Positions 9,341 to 19,602 of a stretch of DNA of 64,000 nucleotides are shown here, one piece after another (position 1 is the stretch's first letter; every line of letters starts with the position of its first letter). The stretch covers positions 24,524-88,523 of the forward strand of contig PBWH01000002.1 of the NCBI GenBank assembly GCA_002727195.1. Direction: 5' to 3'. A program made the position numbers and the translations under genes. The notes beneath the pieces were generated by a model, which saw only the letters and a program-made list of their open reading frames with translations, was not told where the DNA came from and did no database searches. The stretch is from Gemmatimonadota bacterium. Lineage in GTDB: Bacteria; Latescibacterota; UBA2968.

Positions 9341-10519
9341 ATGCCTGTCGACCTTCCCATATACATGGACAACCTCGCGACCACCCGGGTGGATCCGCTT
9401 GTACTTAACGACATGCTCCCCTATTTCGCCGACCGGTTTGGGAATGCGGCCAGCCGCACGCACGAATTCGGATGGACGGCCGAGTCGGCGGTGGAGGACG
9501 CACGTGAACAGACGGCGAGCATCCTGAACGCTACGCCCAAAGAGATCGTCTTCACGAGCGGCGCCACTGAGTCGAGCAACCTGGCCATTAAGGGCGTGGC
9601 TCAGGCCAACCAGAGCCGCGGCTCCCACATCATCACGCAGGTGACCGAACATCACGCCACACTCGATTCTTGCGTCGCACTCGAACGACACGGTTTCGAG
9701 GTGACCGTTCTCCTCGTCGACGAGCACGGACTGATCGACCTCGATCAGCTGGCCGACACCATCCGGGACGACACGATCCTCGTCACCCTGATGGTGGCGA
9801 ACAACGAGGTCGGGACGATCCAACCTCTTAATGAGATCGGACGGATATGTGCGGACCGGGGCATCCTCTTCCATACGGACGCCGCTCAGGCCATCGGCAA
9901 AGTGCCAATCGACGTCGATGCGATGCAGATCGACCTTCTGTCGCTCTCCGGGCACAAGTTCTATGGTCCGAAAGGCGTTGGTGCGCTCTACGTCAGGAAC
10001 CGCCCAAGACCGCAGGTGATCGCCCAGATGGACGGCGGAGGACACGAGCGCGGCCTCCGATCTGGAACCATGAACGTCCCAGGTATCGTCGGACTCGGCT
10101 CAGCTTGTCGTTACGCCCAATCAGAACTGGATTCTGAAGCAGACCGGGTCCGAGACCTGAGAGACTCGCTCGAAGCCGCGTTGACCACCCAGTTGGATGG
10201 GACGCACCTCAATGGACACCCCGATCGACGACTGGACGGAAACCTCAACCTGAGTTTCGAGGGCGTGGATGGCGAGAGCCTGCTGATGGGCCTGAAGGAC
10301 ATCGCGCTCTCATCCGGTTCAGCTTGTACATCGGCCAGCCTGGAACCCTCATACGTTCTGCGGGCAATGGGTGTTCCCAAGGAACTGGCCCAGAGCAGCA
10401 CACGGTTCGGGCTGGGCCGCTTCAACACCGCAGAGGAAGTCGAATATGTCACCGGTCGCGTCGTCGAGGAGGTCAATCGACTTCGTGAGATTTCACCGCG
10501 CTACCGATCCGCAACCTGA
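9341..10519 (+). CDS. iscS: Cysteine desulfurase (IscS/NifS family)
   Basis: A 392-residue PLP enzyme that takes sulfur from cysteine for Fe-S clusters and other thio-cofactors. With ATG 9341 the PLP lysine in SGHKFYGPKG is residue 206 and the persulfide cysteine in SSGSACTSASLEPSYVL is residue 329, almost exactly the E. coli IscS positions (206 and 328), which supports this start. HTDAAQ supplies the PLP aspartate. The SGSACTSASLEPS loop marks the IscS-like group rather than SufS. No iscU or iscA follows; instead an Mrp ATPase and a rhodanese-E1 protein do, suggesting a sulfur-trafficking block. Confidence 0.95.
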   Translation: MPVDLPIYMDNLATTRVDPLVLNDMLPYFADRFGNAASRTHEFGWTAESAVEDAREQTASILNATPKEIVFTSGATESSNLAIKGVAQANQSRGSHIITQVTEHHATLDSCVALERHGFEVTVLLVDEHGLIDLDQLADTIRDDTILVTLMVANNEVGTIQPLNEIGRICADRGILFHTDAAQAIGKVPIDVDAMQIDLLSLSGHKFYGPKGVGALYVRNRPRPQVIAQMDGGGHERGLRSGTMNVPGIVGLGSACRYAQSELDSEADRVRDLRDSLEAALTTQLDGTHLNGHPDRRLDGNLNLSFEGVDGESLLMGLKDIALSSGSACTSASLEPSYVLRAMGVPKELAQSSTRFGLGRFNTAEEVEYVTGRVVEEVNRLREISPRYRSAT

Positions 10520-10533
10520 GAATCGAGACGATT

Positions 10534-11349
10534 GTGCAGACACCGTTCCAACCTCCTCAACCCAAACCCATTCCGGACGTCAAACACGTCGTCGCCGTGT
10601 CGAGCTGCAAGGGCGGCGTCGGCAAATCGACCGTAGCCGTCAACCTGGCAGTGACGCTCGTTCAGAAGGGCTACAAGGTAGGCCTGATGGACGCCGACGT
10701 GCACGGCCCCAGTCTGCACGCGATGATGGGGGTCAGTGATGAGCCTGATCAGGCGGACGGCAAGATCCTGCCGGTCGAAGCGCACGGCTTGAAGTTCATG
10801 TCTCTCGGCCTGATCGCGGGAGAGGACACCCCTGTGATATGGCGAGGCCCGATCGTCGGGCGAATGCTCCACCAGTTCCTGGTCGACGTCAACTGGGGCG
10901 AACTGAATTATCTCCTGATCGACATGCCACCTGGAACGGGAGACGCTCAGCTAACACTCGCCCAGTCCGTCATCCTGGCCGGCGCCATCGTGGTGACAAC
11001 ACCGCAGATTGTTGCTCAGGAAGACGTTGTTCGTGGCGGCGAGATGTTCCTCAAGGTGGGTGTGCCGATCCTGGGCGTGATAGAAAACATGTCCGCCTTC
11101 ACCTGTAGCTGCGGACACACGGAGCACATCTTCGGCGAGGATGGGGGCCAGGTGATGGCCGACCACTTCAAGGTTCCCTTGCTCGGGACGCTTGGGCTTA
11201 ACGCCGACATCCGCGAGAGCGGGGACCAGGGCGTTCCATCGGCCACCAAGCCGGGCCCGTTGACTGAAGTAATCGGATCCGCTGCGGACGCCCTGATCGG
11301 CCTTGTAGACGCTTCGGATGTGTCCGGTCCAAGCATCCGGGTTTCTTAG
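10534..11349 (+). CDS. mrp: Mrp/NBP35-type Fe-S cluster carrier ATPase
   Basis: A 271-residue P-loop ATPase of the Mrp/ApbC/NBP35 family, thought to carry [4Fe-4S] clusters to apo-proteins. Walker A CKGGVGKST is at residues 25-33, then GLMDADVHGPS, LIDMPPGTGDAQLTL and IGVIENMS-like VIENMSAFTCSCGHTEHIFG. Here CSC replaces the usual CxxC, so the cluster-bridging cysteines are closer together than normal. The N-terminal MIP18/DUF59 domain found in many bacterial Mrp proteins is absent. The start is GTG, 14 nt after the desulfurase stop; the two are probably one operon. Confidence 0.92.
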   Translation: MQTPFQPPQPKPIPDVKHVVAVSSCKGGVGKSTVAVNLAVTLVQKGYKVGLMDADVHGPSLHAMMGVSDEPDQADGKILPVEAHGLKFMSLGLIAGEDTPVIWRGPIVGRMLHQFLVDVNWGELNYLLIDMPPGTGDAQLTLAQSVILAGAIVVTTPQIVAQEDVVRGGEMFLKVGVPILGVIENMSAFTCSCGHTEHIFGEDGGQVMADHFKVPLLGTLGLNADIRESGDQGVPSATKPGPLTEVIGSAADALIGLVDASDVSGPSIRVS

Positions 11350-11355
11350 GCGGGG

Positions 11356-11384
11356 TTGTGACCCACCTGTAAATCGCCTATCTT
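11356..11384 (+). promoter_or_regulatory. Promoter of the rhodanese-E1 gene
   Basis: TTGTGA (11356-11361), 17 bp, TATCTT (11379-11384). AAGGAG precedes the ATG at 11432. Confidence 0.45.
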
Positions 11385-11431
11385 AGGCACCTTAACGAAA
11401 CAGCGCCAAAATCAGAACAAGGAGTCGCCAC

Positions 11432-12628
11432 ATGGGCGCAGCTTTTGACACACTCTTGGAGAAGGTAAAGGGCGAGGTGCCCTGTGTATCGGTCGACGCA
11501 GCGCGGGCCCGTCTCAACAACGGAGCGACCCCGCTCCTGATCGACGTCCGTGAACGTGAAGCGTTCGCCGAGGGATACATCCCGGGCGCCGAGAACATTC
11601 CGCGTGGATTCCTCGAGCTCCAGATCGAAGGCGTCAGCAACGACCGCTCACGGGCGATCCTCCTGTATGGGGACGACAGCCAGAGCGCGCTGGCAACGCG
11701 CGACCTCGTCAACATGGGTTACAAGAACGTCTCCTACATCGATGGTGGCCTTGGGGCCTGGAAGGACGCCGGATACGAGACAGCAAAGGATCGACCGCTC
11801 ACCAAGGCGGAAACCTTCCGGTATGCGCGCCATCTTATCGTTCCCGAGGTCGGGGAACGCGGTCAGGGCAAACTGCTCGACGCGAGAGTGCTGCTGATTG
11901 GAGCGGGCGGGCTGGGCAGTCCGGCCGCCTACTACCTGGCCGCAGCGGGCGTCGGCACGGTCGGCATCGTGGATGCGGACGTCGTCGACGTGTCCAACCT
12001 GCAGCGCCAGATTCTTCACGGAACGTCGGATGTCGGTCGACCGAAGGTCGTGTCCGCATACGAAAAGCTGAAGGACATGAACCCGGCCTGTAACGTCGTT
12101 CCGCATCAGATTTATCTGACGTCGGACAACGTGATGGAGGTGATCGAGCCCTACGACATCGTCGTCAACGGCTGCGATAACTTCCCGACACGCTACCTGA
12201 TCAACGATGCCTGCGTCTTCAGCGGCAAGCCGATCGTCGACGGGAGCATCTTCCGGTTCGACGGTCAGGTCACGATCTTCCCGTGCGACAAGGAAGGCCC
12301 CTGCTACCGGTGCCTCTACCCGGAGCCGCCCCCGGCCGAGATGGCGCCGTCCTGCGCCGAAGCCGGCGTGCTCGGCGTTCTGCCCGGAACAGTGGGTCTG
12401 ATCCAGGCCACGGAGGTCGTCAAGCTGATCCTGGGCGCGGGAGACCCGCTGATCGGACGTCTGCTGATGTTCGACGCGCTCCAGATGTCGTTTAAGAACT
12501 TCAAGATCCGTCGCGACGTAAACTGCCCGGTCTGCGGCGACAACCCGGAGATCACAGAGCTGATCGATTACGTCGCCTTCTGCTCCGGCGTCAACCTGAG
12601 CGAACTCCCGAAAGAAGCCGCGGGCTAA
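11432..12628 (+). CDS. moeB: MoeB/ThiF-type adenylyltransferase with N-terminal rhodanese-like domain
   Basis: A 398-residue E1-like protein. Residues about 15-118 form a rhodanese-like fold (LLIDVREREAFAEGYIPGAENIP, then DGGLGAWKDAGY). Residues about 125-398 are the ThiF/MoeB domain, with GAGGLGSPAAYYLAAAG at 157-173, DADVVDVSNLQRQILH and two zinc CxxC pairs (291-294 and 365-368). It should adenylate the C-terminal glycine of a small sulfur carrier such as MoaD or ThiS. The usual rhodanese catalytic cysteine loop (YCxxGxRS) reads YGDDSQSA here with Gly80 in the cysteine position, so the first domain probably cannot carry a persulfide. The domain order is opposite to MoeZ/MOCS3. Sulfur-carrier genes are not in view. 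Confidence 0.92.
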   Translation: MGAAFDTLLEKVKGEVPCVSVDAARARLNNGATPLLIDVREREAFAEGYIPGAENIPRGFLELQIEGVSNDRSRAILLYGDDSQSALATRDLVNMGYKNVSYIDGGLGAWKDAGYETAKDRPLTKAETFRYARHLIVPEVGERGQGKLLDARVLLIGAGGLGSPAAYYLAAAGVGTVGIVDADVVDVSNLQRQILHGTSDVGRPKVVSAYEKLKDMNPACNVVPHQIYLTSDNVMEVIEPYDIVVNGCDNFPTRYLINDACVFSGKPIVDGSIFRFDGQVTIFPCDKEGPCYRCLYPEPPPAEMAPSCAEAGVLGVLPGTVGLIQATEVVKLILGAGDPLIGRLLMFDALQMSFKNFKIRRDVNCPVCGDNPEITELIDYVAFCSGVNLSELPKEAAG

Positions 12629-12690
12629 CGCTCGCAAACAGACAGTGAATTGTGGGCGGCGGGTTTCGACTCACCGCCCGCTTTCGTTCT

Positions 12691-13428
12691 ATGCCGGAAA
12701 ACTTTGAAGAACTCGATTACGCCCAAACGCCCCTTGGCGAGCTGATCCTCCGGCGACGCCGGGGCGTAGCCAGCGACCAGGATATATATGAGGTCAAGCT
12801 GGACGATGCGTTCCTCATGTCGAGCCTGGTGAACGCATCCGAGATCGCGCTAGCCAACCGGTGCATTCCGAAGGCTCAGGGCGAAGACATCCAGGTCGCC
12901 ATTGGTGGGCTTGGCTTGGGGTATACGGCGGCGGCCGCCCTTCAACATCCATCGGTAGGCTCAGTGGTTGTCATCGAGTATCTTGCAAACGTGATTGAGT
13001 GGCATCAGCGAGGTCTGGTCCCCGAGTCATCAAGCCTTACAAGCGACCCGAGGTGTCGCCTCGTGAACGCCGATTTCTTCGCGCTCGTCGGGAATCCGGA
13101 TCTTGGACTGGATCTCGAACAGCCCGGACGGCAATTTGACGCGATCCTCGTTGACATCGATCATACACCGTCCTATCGGCTGGACGATGAGCACGGCTGG
13201 TTCTACGAGCCGGAAGGGACCCAGACGCTATGCGGGCATCTGCATCCAGGCGGTGTATTCGGTCTCTGGTCAGCCGACTTCCCGGACAGCGCGTTCGTGT
13301 CAACCCTGGAGACGAGCTTCGAAACGGTGACGGCCGAGGTCATCTCGTTTCCGAACCCACTCCTAAACATCGAGGACAACAACACCATCTATGTTGCCAC
13401 GCATCCTCGCGTGAACGACTGTGGCTGA
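12691..13428 (+). CDS. Spermidine-synthase-like (SAM-dependent methyltransferase fold) protein
   Basis: A 245-residue Rossmann protein of the spermidine synthase/spermine synthase-like group. It has an N-terminal beta segment (YAQTPLGELILRRRRG), a nucleotide-binding glycine motif (VAIGGLGLGYTAAAAL), an acidic residue after beta-2 (VVVIEYLANVIEWH), and DAILVDIDHTPSYRLDD in the motif-IV position. Such stand-alone proteins are often annotated as spermidine synthase without proof of polyamine activity. ATG 12691 was preferred because the in-frame GTG at 12652 sits in a GC-rich hairpin that may end the preceding gene. Its stop overlaps the start of a broken methyltransferase by 8 nt. Confidence 0.75.
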   Translation: MPENFEELDYAQTPLGELILRRRRGVASDQDIYEVKLDDAFLMSSLVNASEIALANRCIPKAQGEDIQVAIGGLGLGYTAAAALQHPSVGSVVVIEYLANVIEWHQRGLVPESSSLTSDPRCRLVNADFFALVGNPDLGLDLEQPGRQFDAILVDIDHTPSYRLDDEHGWFYEPEGTQTLCGHLHPGGVFGLWSADFPDSAFVSTLETSFETVTAEVISFPNPLLNIEDNNTIYVATHPRVNDCG

Positions 13429-14379
13429 CCACGCCAAACCAGAAATGATCGATCGACTCGGGACCTTGATCTACGAGTCGATCGCGATGCTGAGTGGCAT
13501 GTAGCTCGATATATTCACCCACCTGTCCGGATTCGCGTCCACGGCAACAGAACTCGCGGACCAGATGCGAGTCGACGCATACAAGCTAACGCCCCGACTC
13601 TACGCGCTCACCGCCGTCGGTCTGCTCAAGGTCGAAGACGACAGGTTCACCAACGGGCAGGAAGGATAGCATCTCCTGGTAAAAAGAAAACGAACGTCAC
13701 ATCTTGTGGTCGACACTCTGGAATGCCGCCCTGAAGACCGCCGACACGGTCCGGACCGGTGGGGCGCAGGCGTTCCACAACTTCTACGCCACATCACCCG
13801 GAGAGCAAGACGAGTACTTCAGCGGCATGGATCCCAGGGCTATTCTGACAGGCAGAGACTTCGCGTCCACCGACAACCTGTCCACCTACGACAACTTGCT
13901 CGATTTGGGATATGGATCGGGTGGCTTCGCCATCGAGGTCTCCCAGGTGAGAGACGTTCCCAAGTTGACCGTCGTAGACCTTCCCTTCGTCGTTCCCGTG
14001 ACGCGAGAGATCATCGCTGATTCCGGCATGAGCGAGCGCATCGACTGTGCCGCCGTCGACATGACGACCTCCCCGGTCCCTTCGACGCGATCGTTTTCAA
14101 GAACTTCCTTCAGGTCTTTTCCGCAGAACACGCCCAGATCGCGTTTCGAAAAGCAAGAAACTCCCTCACTGCCGGCGGTCACCTCTACCCGATGGGTGAC
14201 ATCCTGGATGACACAAAGGTCGCTCCGCTCGATTCCGTCGCGCTCAACCTCTCCTTGATCAACATCTATACTGCTGGCCAGACCGACTCGTTTGCCCAGT
14301 ATGAAGAATGACTGAGGGCCGTCGGGTTCGAAAACATCTTCCAGGTCGACGAAGAAACGATCACGGCGACATCACCTTG
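13421..14379 (+). pseudogene. Degraded O-methyltransferase (Methyltransf_2-like)
   Basis: From GTG 13421 the frame reads like a small-molecule O-methyltransferase N-terminus (DRLGTLIYESIAMLSGM), then TAG, then LDIFTHLSGFASTATELADQM, and a second TAG near 13667. The SAM-binding part resumes in another frame (LLDLGYGSGGFAIEVSQV, then LTVVDLPFVVPVTREIIAD). Near 14085 it shifts again to FDAIVFKNFLQVF and GGHLYPMGDILDDTKVAPL, with a further stop before LRAVGFENIF. At least two stops and two shifts are needed, so it is non-functional. It probably formed an operon with the upstream Rossmann protein. Confidence 0.82.
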
Positions 14380-14474
14380 AAGGTCAGATGCAGGATGTCG
14401 TTTGGTCTCGGTATTGATCCATAGCTCACCCAGATCATCACGAATCCATCGTTAGGTGGCACTGGACTACAAGA

Positions 14475-16475
14475 ATGGCTGCGTGGTATAGGACTAGTCG
14501 GACCGGCCTCCTGGCCGATTCAGGTGGCTCAATTCTCGGTCAGATACACGATGCTGCAGCCAATGACGGGTGGCAGATTGATACACTCCAAGATCACGAA
14601 TGGCCCGCCTCGATTCCCGTCGTTAAGAGCGCTCTGTCAAACTCAGAGACTGCCGCAATCGAGGGGTCCTGATAGAGTATGATTTTCGCCGCCGTGGCTT
14701 GCGCATTGATTACATACGTGTTTCCATCCGATCGCTCTATGTTCTGGAGTTCAAGAAAGGCCGACTAAGCAGCGGCGACAGAGACCAGATCATGAACTAC
14801 TGCGTTAACCTAGTCGAATTCCGCGAATTGACACAGAGAGTTCAAACCAAGCTGTTTTCAATCCTCATTTCACGTAACGTCCCAGTTCCTGAGCGACCCG
14901 CCAAAGCAGATTGGACCCGGGACTGGCCACAGATCCACGCTGTTATTACTACTGACGGAAGCGTGCTCCCTGATATCGTGAAGTTTGAGCAAGAGACCTC
15001 TCCCCCTTGCTTCCGAGTTCTCATTCGTGAACTGGGATGACGCGCAATTCCGTCCTTCTTCGACAATAGTCGACGCGGTAATCTCTCTCGACGGCCAGCA
15101 CGATGTGGCTGCTATCAAGTCCCACGCAGCACCCAAGAATAAAATAGATGAGTGTATTGCATCGGTATCAGCCGAAATCTCCACTGCTTCACGACGGGGG
15201 GCAGGGAACTGATTGTCGTTTCCGGTGCACCAAGCTCTGGGAAGACACTCGTGGGTTTGGAGATCACTTTCAGCAGTGAAATCCGTGGCGACGCTGTATT
15301 TGTCACCGGCAATGCTCCGCTGGTCGAAGTCATTAACGATTCGTTGCAAAAGTCCTATCTACGCAACAGAAGGAAGAACCGGCCTAGAACTCATATTGGG
15401 TACACGAAGGAGGGTGTCGGCTACGTTGAGAGAAACGCTGATTTCAAAGTCATCCAGGCACACAGTTTCCTTGACCACCTTCGCGTAGAGGATAACTCTA
15501 GCGCGCCAACATCAGCTGATGGCAGAGTTCTGGTGTTCGATGAGGCTCAACGCATCTACGCCCAAGAAACGACCGTCAATAGTCGAAGGCTCGATGAGGA
15601 TGAAGCAGTCTTGATCATGGAGGAAATGGCGAAGCGCGAAGATCCTGTCATCGTTCTCTTAATTGGCCACAACCAGCACATAAACACAGGTGAGCTTGGC
15701 CCATCCGTATGGCTTGAGGCGGCGGAGGCGATGGGTTGGCGTTTCGCCTTACCAGACGAAACCTTCGGGCTTACGGAGTTTGGAAACTCTAGCAAATGGA
15801 CCGATCACCCTGCCGGGATAGCACTACCATGGGCTCACCTTTCACAGTCTATACGAGATCAGAAGACTCGCAACGGCGAGATCGAGCGTTAACTGCATTA
15901 TGACAGACCAACCAGTCTCCGCCTCGCAGATAGCTCAGGCCCTGCCTGAATCTAGCAGGATATTCCTGACCCGCGAACTACAGCCCGAGAGGTTTTGGGT
16001 ACGATGAAAGTGCATAGGGGAAGATCGGTCGGGTATTATCGCATCAGGTCAGGGCCGAAGACTGAGGCCTGAGGGAGTATTCGTCGACGAAAACCCCAGC
16101 ATCGCAGACTGGATGCTTTCGCCAAACGACGATGTCACTTCTTCAAACATGCTGGAGCAAACACAGAATCATTACCAGATTCAGGGCCTTGAGATTGACT
16201 ACTCAATTGTATGCTGGGACGCAGACTTGCCCAGAGAGAGCGATAGCTGGTCGTGCTACAACGGTCCACCGAGGGGCTGGAAGAGGGGCCGAGAAAGAGG
16301 AGGAAGCCCGGTGCAACAGCTATCGAGTGCTACTCACCCGGTCAAGGAAGGGAATGGTCATCTTTGGCCCCCCTTGGTGATCCAACAGGACGTGACTCAA
16401 CCCGGGCCCCCGGCTTCTACAACCCAATCGCGGTGTATCTAGTTGCCTGCAGAGCAGTGCCATTGCCGTCAGACT
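14475..16475 (+). pseudogene. Degraded nuclease-helicase of the DUF2075/Schlafen-like family
   Basis: Pieces of one long protein lie in order in several frames. 14475-14672 is the N-terminus (WYRTSRTGLLADSGG). 14666-15000 holds a PD-(D/E)XK-like core (GLRIDYIRV then LYVLEFKKGR). 15000-15190 is a linker. 15210-15892 holds the helicase Walker A VVSGAPSSGKTLVGLE, Walker B VLVFDEAQR and LLIGHNQHINTGE. After further stops, 16075-16475 holds IQGLEIDYSIVCWDADL and YRVLLTRSRKGMVIF, the helicase C-terminal motifs. At least three frameshifts and several stops separate them. Intact relatives occur in defence-type islands, so this may be the relic of a defence gene; that role is inferred. From 16476 to 16718 I see nothing else. 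Confidence 0.78.
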
Positions 16476-16718
16476 GATATTCCTGCTTCACCAGCATCGT
16501 GTCCCAAGAGTTCCCCCCTACACTTTCGGTCTACGACCGGTCCCTCGATACACCCTTCGCCACCAAAAAGAAGTGGCTTTCGGGCACTCGGGATGAACGA
16601 TTGCTATCTGCTGACATGGAAGGAACACCCGGGACGTCACACTAGACACTGGGCTCCAACCCACCACAAGTCCCACATAATCTGGCAGTTGCGTGATTCC
16701 CGCCATTCCACCACAGAA

Positions 16719-16748
16719 AAGCGGTCCCCCGTTTCCAGGAGACCGCTT
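16719..16748 (-). terminator. Likely groEL terminator
   Basis: An AAGCGGTC/GACCGCTT stem with a 14-nt loop region, 24 nt beyond the groEL stop on the minus strand. It is followed by a short TTTTCTG run. Confidence 0.55.
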
Positions 16749-16771
16749 CCTTTGCATCTGAATCTGAATGC

Positions 16772-18415
<1,644 letters not shown>

Positions 18416-18709
18416 TTACTCGATGATCGCCAGGATGTCGCCTTCCGGCATGATCAGGTAGTCTTCGTCGTCCAGACGTACTTCCGTGCCCGAATACTTC
18501 CCGTAGAGCACGCTGTCGCCCTTCTTGACGTTCAGGGCGATCTTCTTGCCCGAATCGTCCGTCTTGCCCGTGCCCACCGCGACGATCTTGCCGCGCTGAG
18601 GCTTCTCTTTGGCCGTGTCCGGGATGATAATCCCGCCCTTGACCTGCTCCTCTTCATCCTCGGGCTGAACGAGCACCCGATCGCCAAGAGGCTTAACCTT
18701 GACTGCCAT
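18416..18709 (-). CDS. groS: Co-chaperonin GroES (Hsp10)
   Basis: A 97-residue lid of the GroEL cage. It starts [36 protein letters not shown], covering the first strands and the mobile loop, and ends with the typical [23 protein letters not shown] strong AGGAGG ribosome site precedes the ATG. It is the first gene of the groESL operon, directly behind the CIRCE operator. Confidence 0.99.
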   Translation of the reverse strand: MAVKVKPLGDRVLVQPEDEEEQVKGGIIIPDTAKEKPQRGKIVAVGTGKTDDSGKKIALNVKKGDSVLYGKYSGTEVRLDDEDYLIMPEGDILAIIE

Positions 18710-18754
18710 ACGACAACCTCCTATAAAACAACGAGTTGCACTGTTTTCTCTTTG

Positions 18755-18781
18755 TTAGCACTCTACAAGATTGAGTGCTAA
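18755..18781 (-). promoter_or_regulatory. CIRCE operator (HrcA binding site)
   Basis: A perfect inverted repeat TTAGCACTC (18755-18763), 9-bp spacer, GAGTGCTAA (18773-18781), which is the exact CIRCE consensus. It sits in the groES leader just downstream of the -10 box, so HrcA repression of groESL is expected. hrcA itself is not in the window. Confidence 0.97.
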
Positions 18782-18789
18782 CAGCGCAG

Positions 18790-18818
18790 AATATATACAC
18801 TCTGAATACAGCCTGCAA
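18790..18818 (-). promoter_or_regulatory. groESL promoter
   Basis: TTGCAG (18813-18818), 17 bp, TATATT (18790-18795) on the minus strand, immediately upstream of CIRCE. The predicted transcription start falls inside the operator. Confidence 0.75.
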
Positions 18819-18852
18819 GAGGAAATCGTCGCCATCGTGCACAAACGCAGAA

Positions 18853-18878
18853 GGGCCCCGGATACCGATCCGGAGCCC
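18853..18878 (-). terminator. Likely terminator of the Ni-superoxide dismutase gene
   Basis: An 11-bp stem with one G-T pair (18853-18863 with 18868-18878) and a 4-nt loop, about 30 nt beyond the sodN stop. The tail is only weakly T-rich. Confidence 0.55.
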
Positions 18879-18910
18879 CGTTGCCCGACGCATAAATGTA
18901 TGCTATGCCG

Positions 18911-19369
18911 CTACTTGGCCTGATACAGCTTCTGGAACGCGTGCACCTGGTCGTGGAGTTGACGAGCATTTGCCACATCGGTCGTCTGCTTGCACTTCAT
19001 CGCTGTCCGAATGATCTGGTGCAAGGCGCTTAGCTTGGCGTGATAGTCCTTCTCCCCCGCAGCATCACCCTTGGCGGGTTCCTTGATCCGCTGGGCGAGA
19101 AAATACTGAGCGACCACCTCACGGATCTTGTCCGCGTGCACTTCCTTGTTGGTCACCCATCGGACGATCTGGTTCATGTTCTTCTCGGGGGCAGCTGACA
19201 GCTCGTTGATCAGGTTCATCGACTTCTCGATCGTCTGGACATCCTCGAGCATCGCGGCGAAACGGCCGTCGTCCCCGTAGATCCCACATGGGATCTCGCA
19301 GTGACCCAACGCGATCTGTGGCGTCAGCAGGATGGCGAAGACAGCGATGATGGACACGGCAACACGCAT
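18911..19369 (-). CDS. sodN: Nickel superoxide dismutase with Sec signal peptide
   Basis: A 152-residue Ni-SOD-family protein disproportionating superoxide. Residues 1-22 are a textbook signal peptide (MRVAVSIIAVFAILLTPQIALG). The next residues are HCEIPCGIYGDDGRF, the nickel-hook motif HCxxPCGxY. In this family the mature N-terminal histidine and the two cysteines bind nickel. A signal-peptidase cut after ALG would expose exactly that histidine. Cytoplasmic Ni-SODs instead have a short leader removed by the SodX protease, and no sodX is seen nearby. The mature part (about 130 residues) is helical, close to the 117 residues of Streptomyces Ni-SOD. AGGAGG precedes the ATG. Confidence 0.85.
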   Translation of the reverse strand: MRVAVSIIAVFAILLTPQIALGHCEIPCGIYGDDGRFAAMLEDVQTIEKSMNLINELSAAPEKNMNQIVRWVTNKEVHADKIREVVAQYFLAQRIKEPAKGDAAGEKDYHAKLSALHQIIRTAMKCKQTTDVANARQLHDQVHAFQKLYQAK

Positions 19370-19415
19370 ACGAATAACCTCCTCAGATGGGGTTCCGGAA
19401 TACTCCCGGCGATCG

Positions 19416-19444
19416 TTTGTTCATTCACGAAACGTGTGTATATT
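19416..19444 (+). promoter_or_regulatory. Possible promoter of rnr
   Basis: TTTGTT (19416-19421), 17 bp, TATATT (19439-19444). The start would be near 19451, well upstream of the first conventional start codon of RNase R at 19603. The -35 is weak. Confidence 0.4.
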
Positions 19445-19602
19445 CAGGCCTGGCGGCGAGAACGGGCTTAAAGTAGGGTGGCGTTTCTGATGGGTCAAGC
19501 GAGGGGCTCCTGGACACCAGGCCAATAACGCGAGAGCGGGTCCTCGCTTATCTGAAAGAGACGGCCAGCCGCCCCCTCAAGGTCCGAGAACTCGCCAAAC
19601 AG

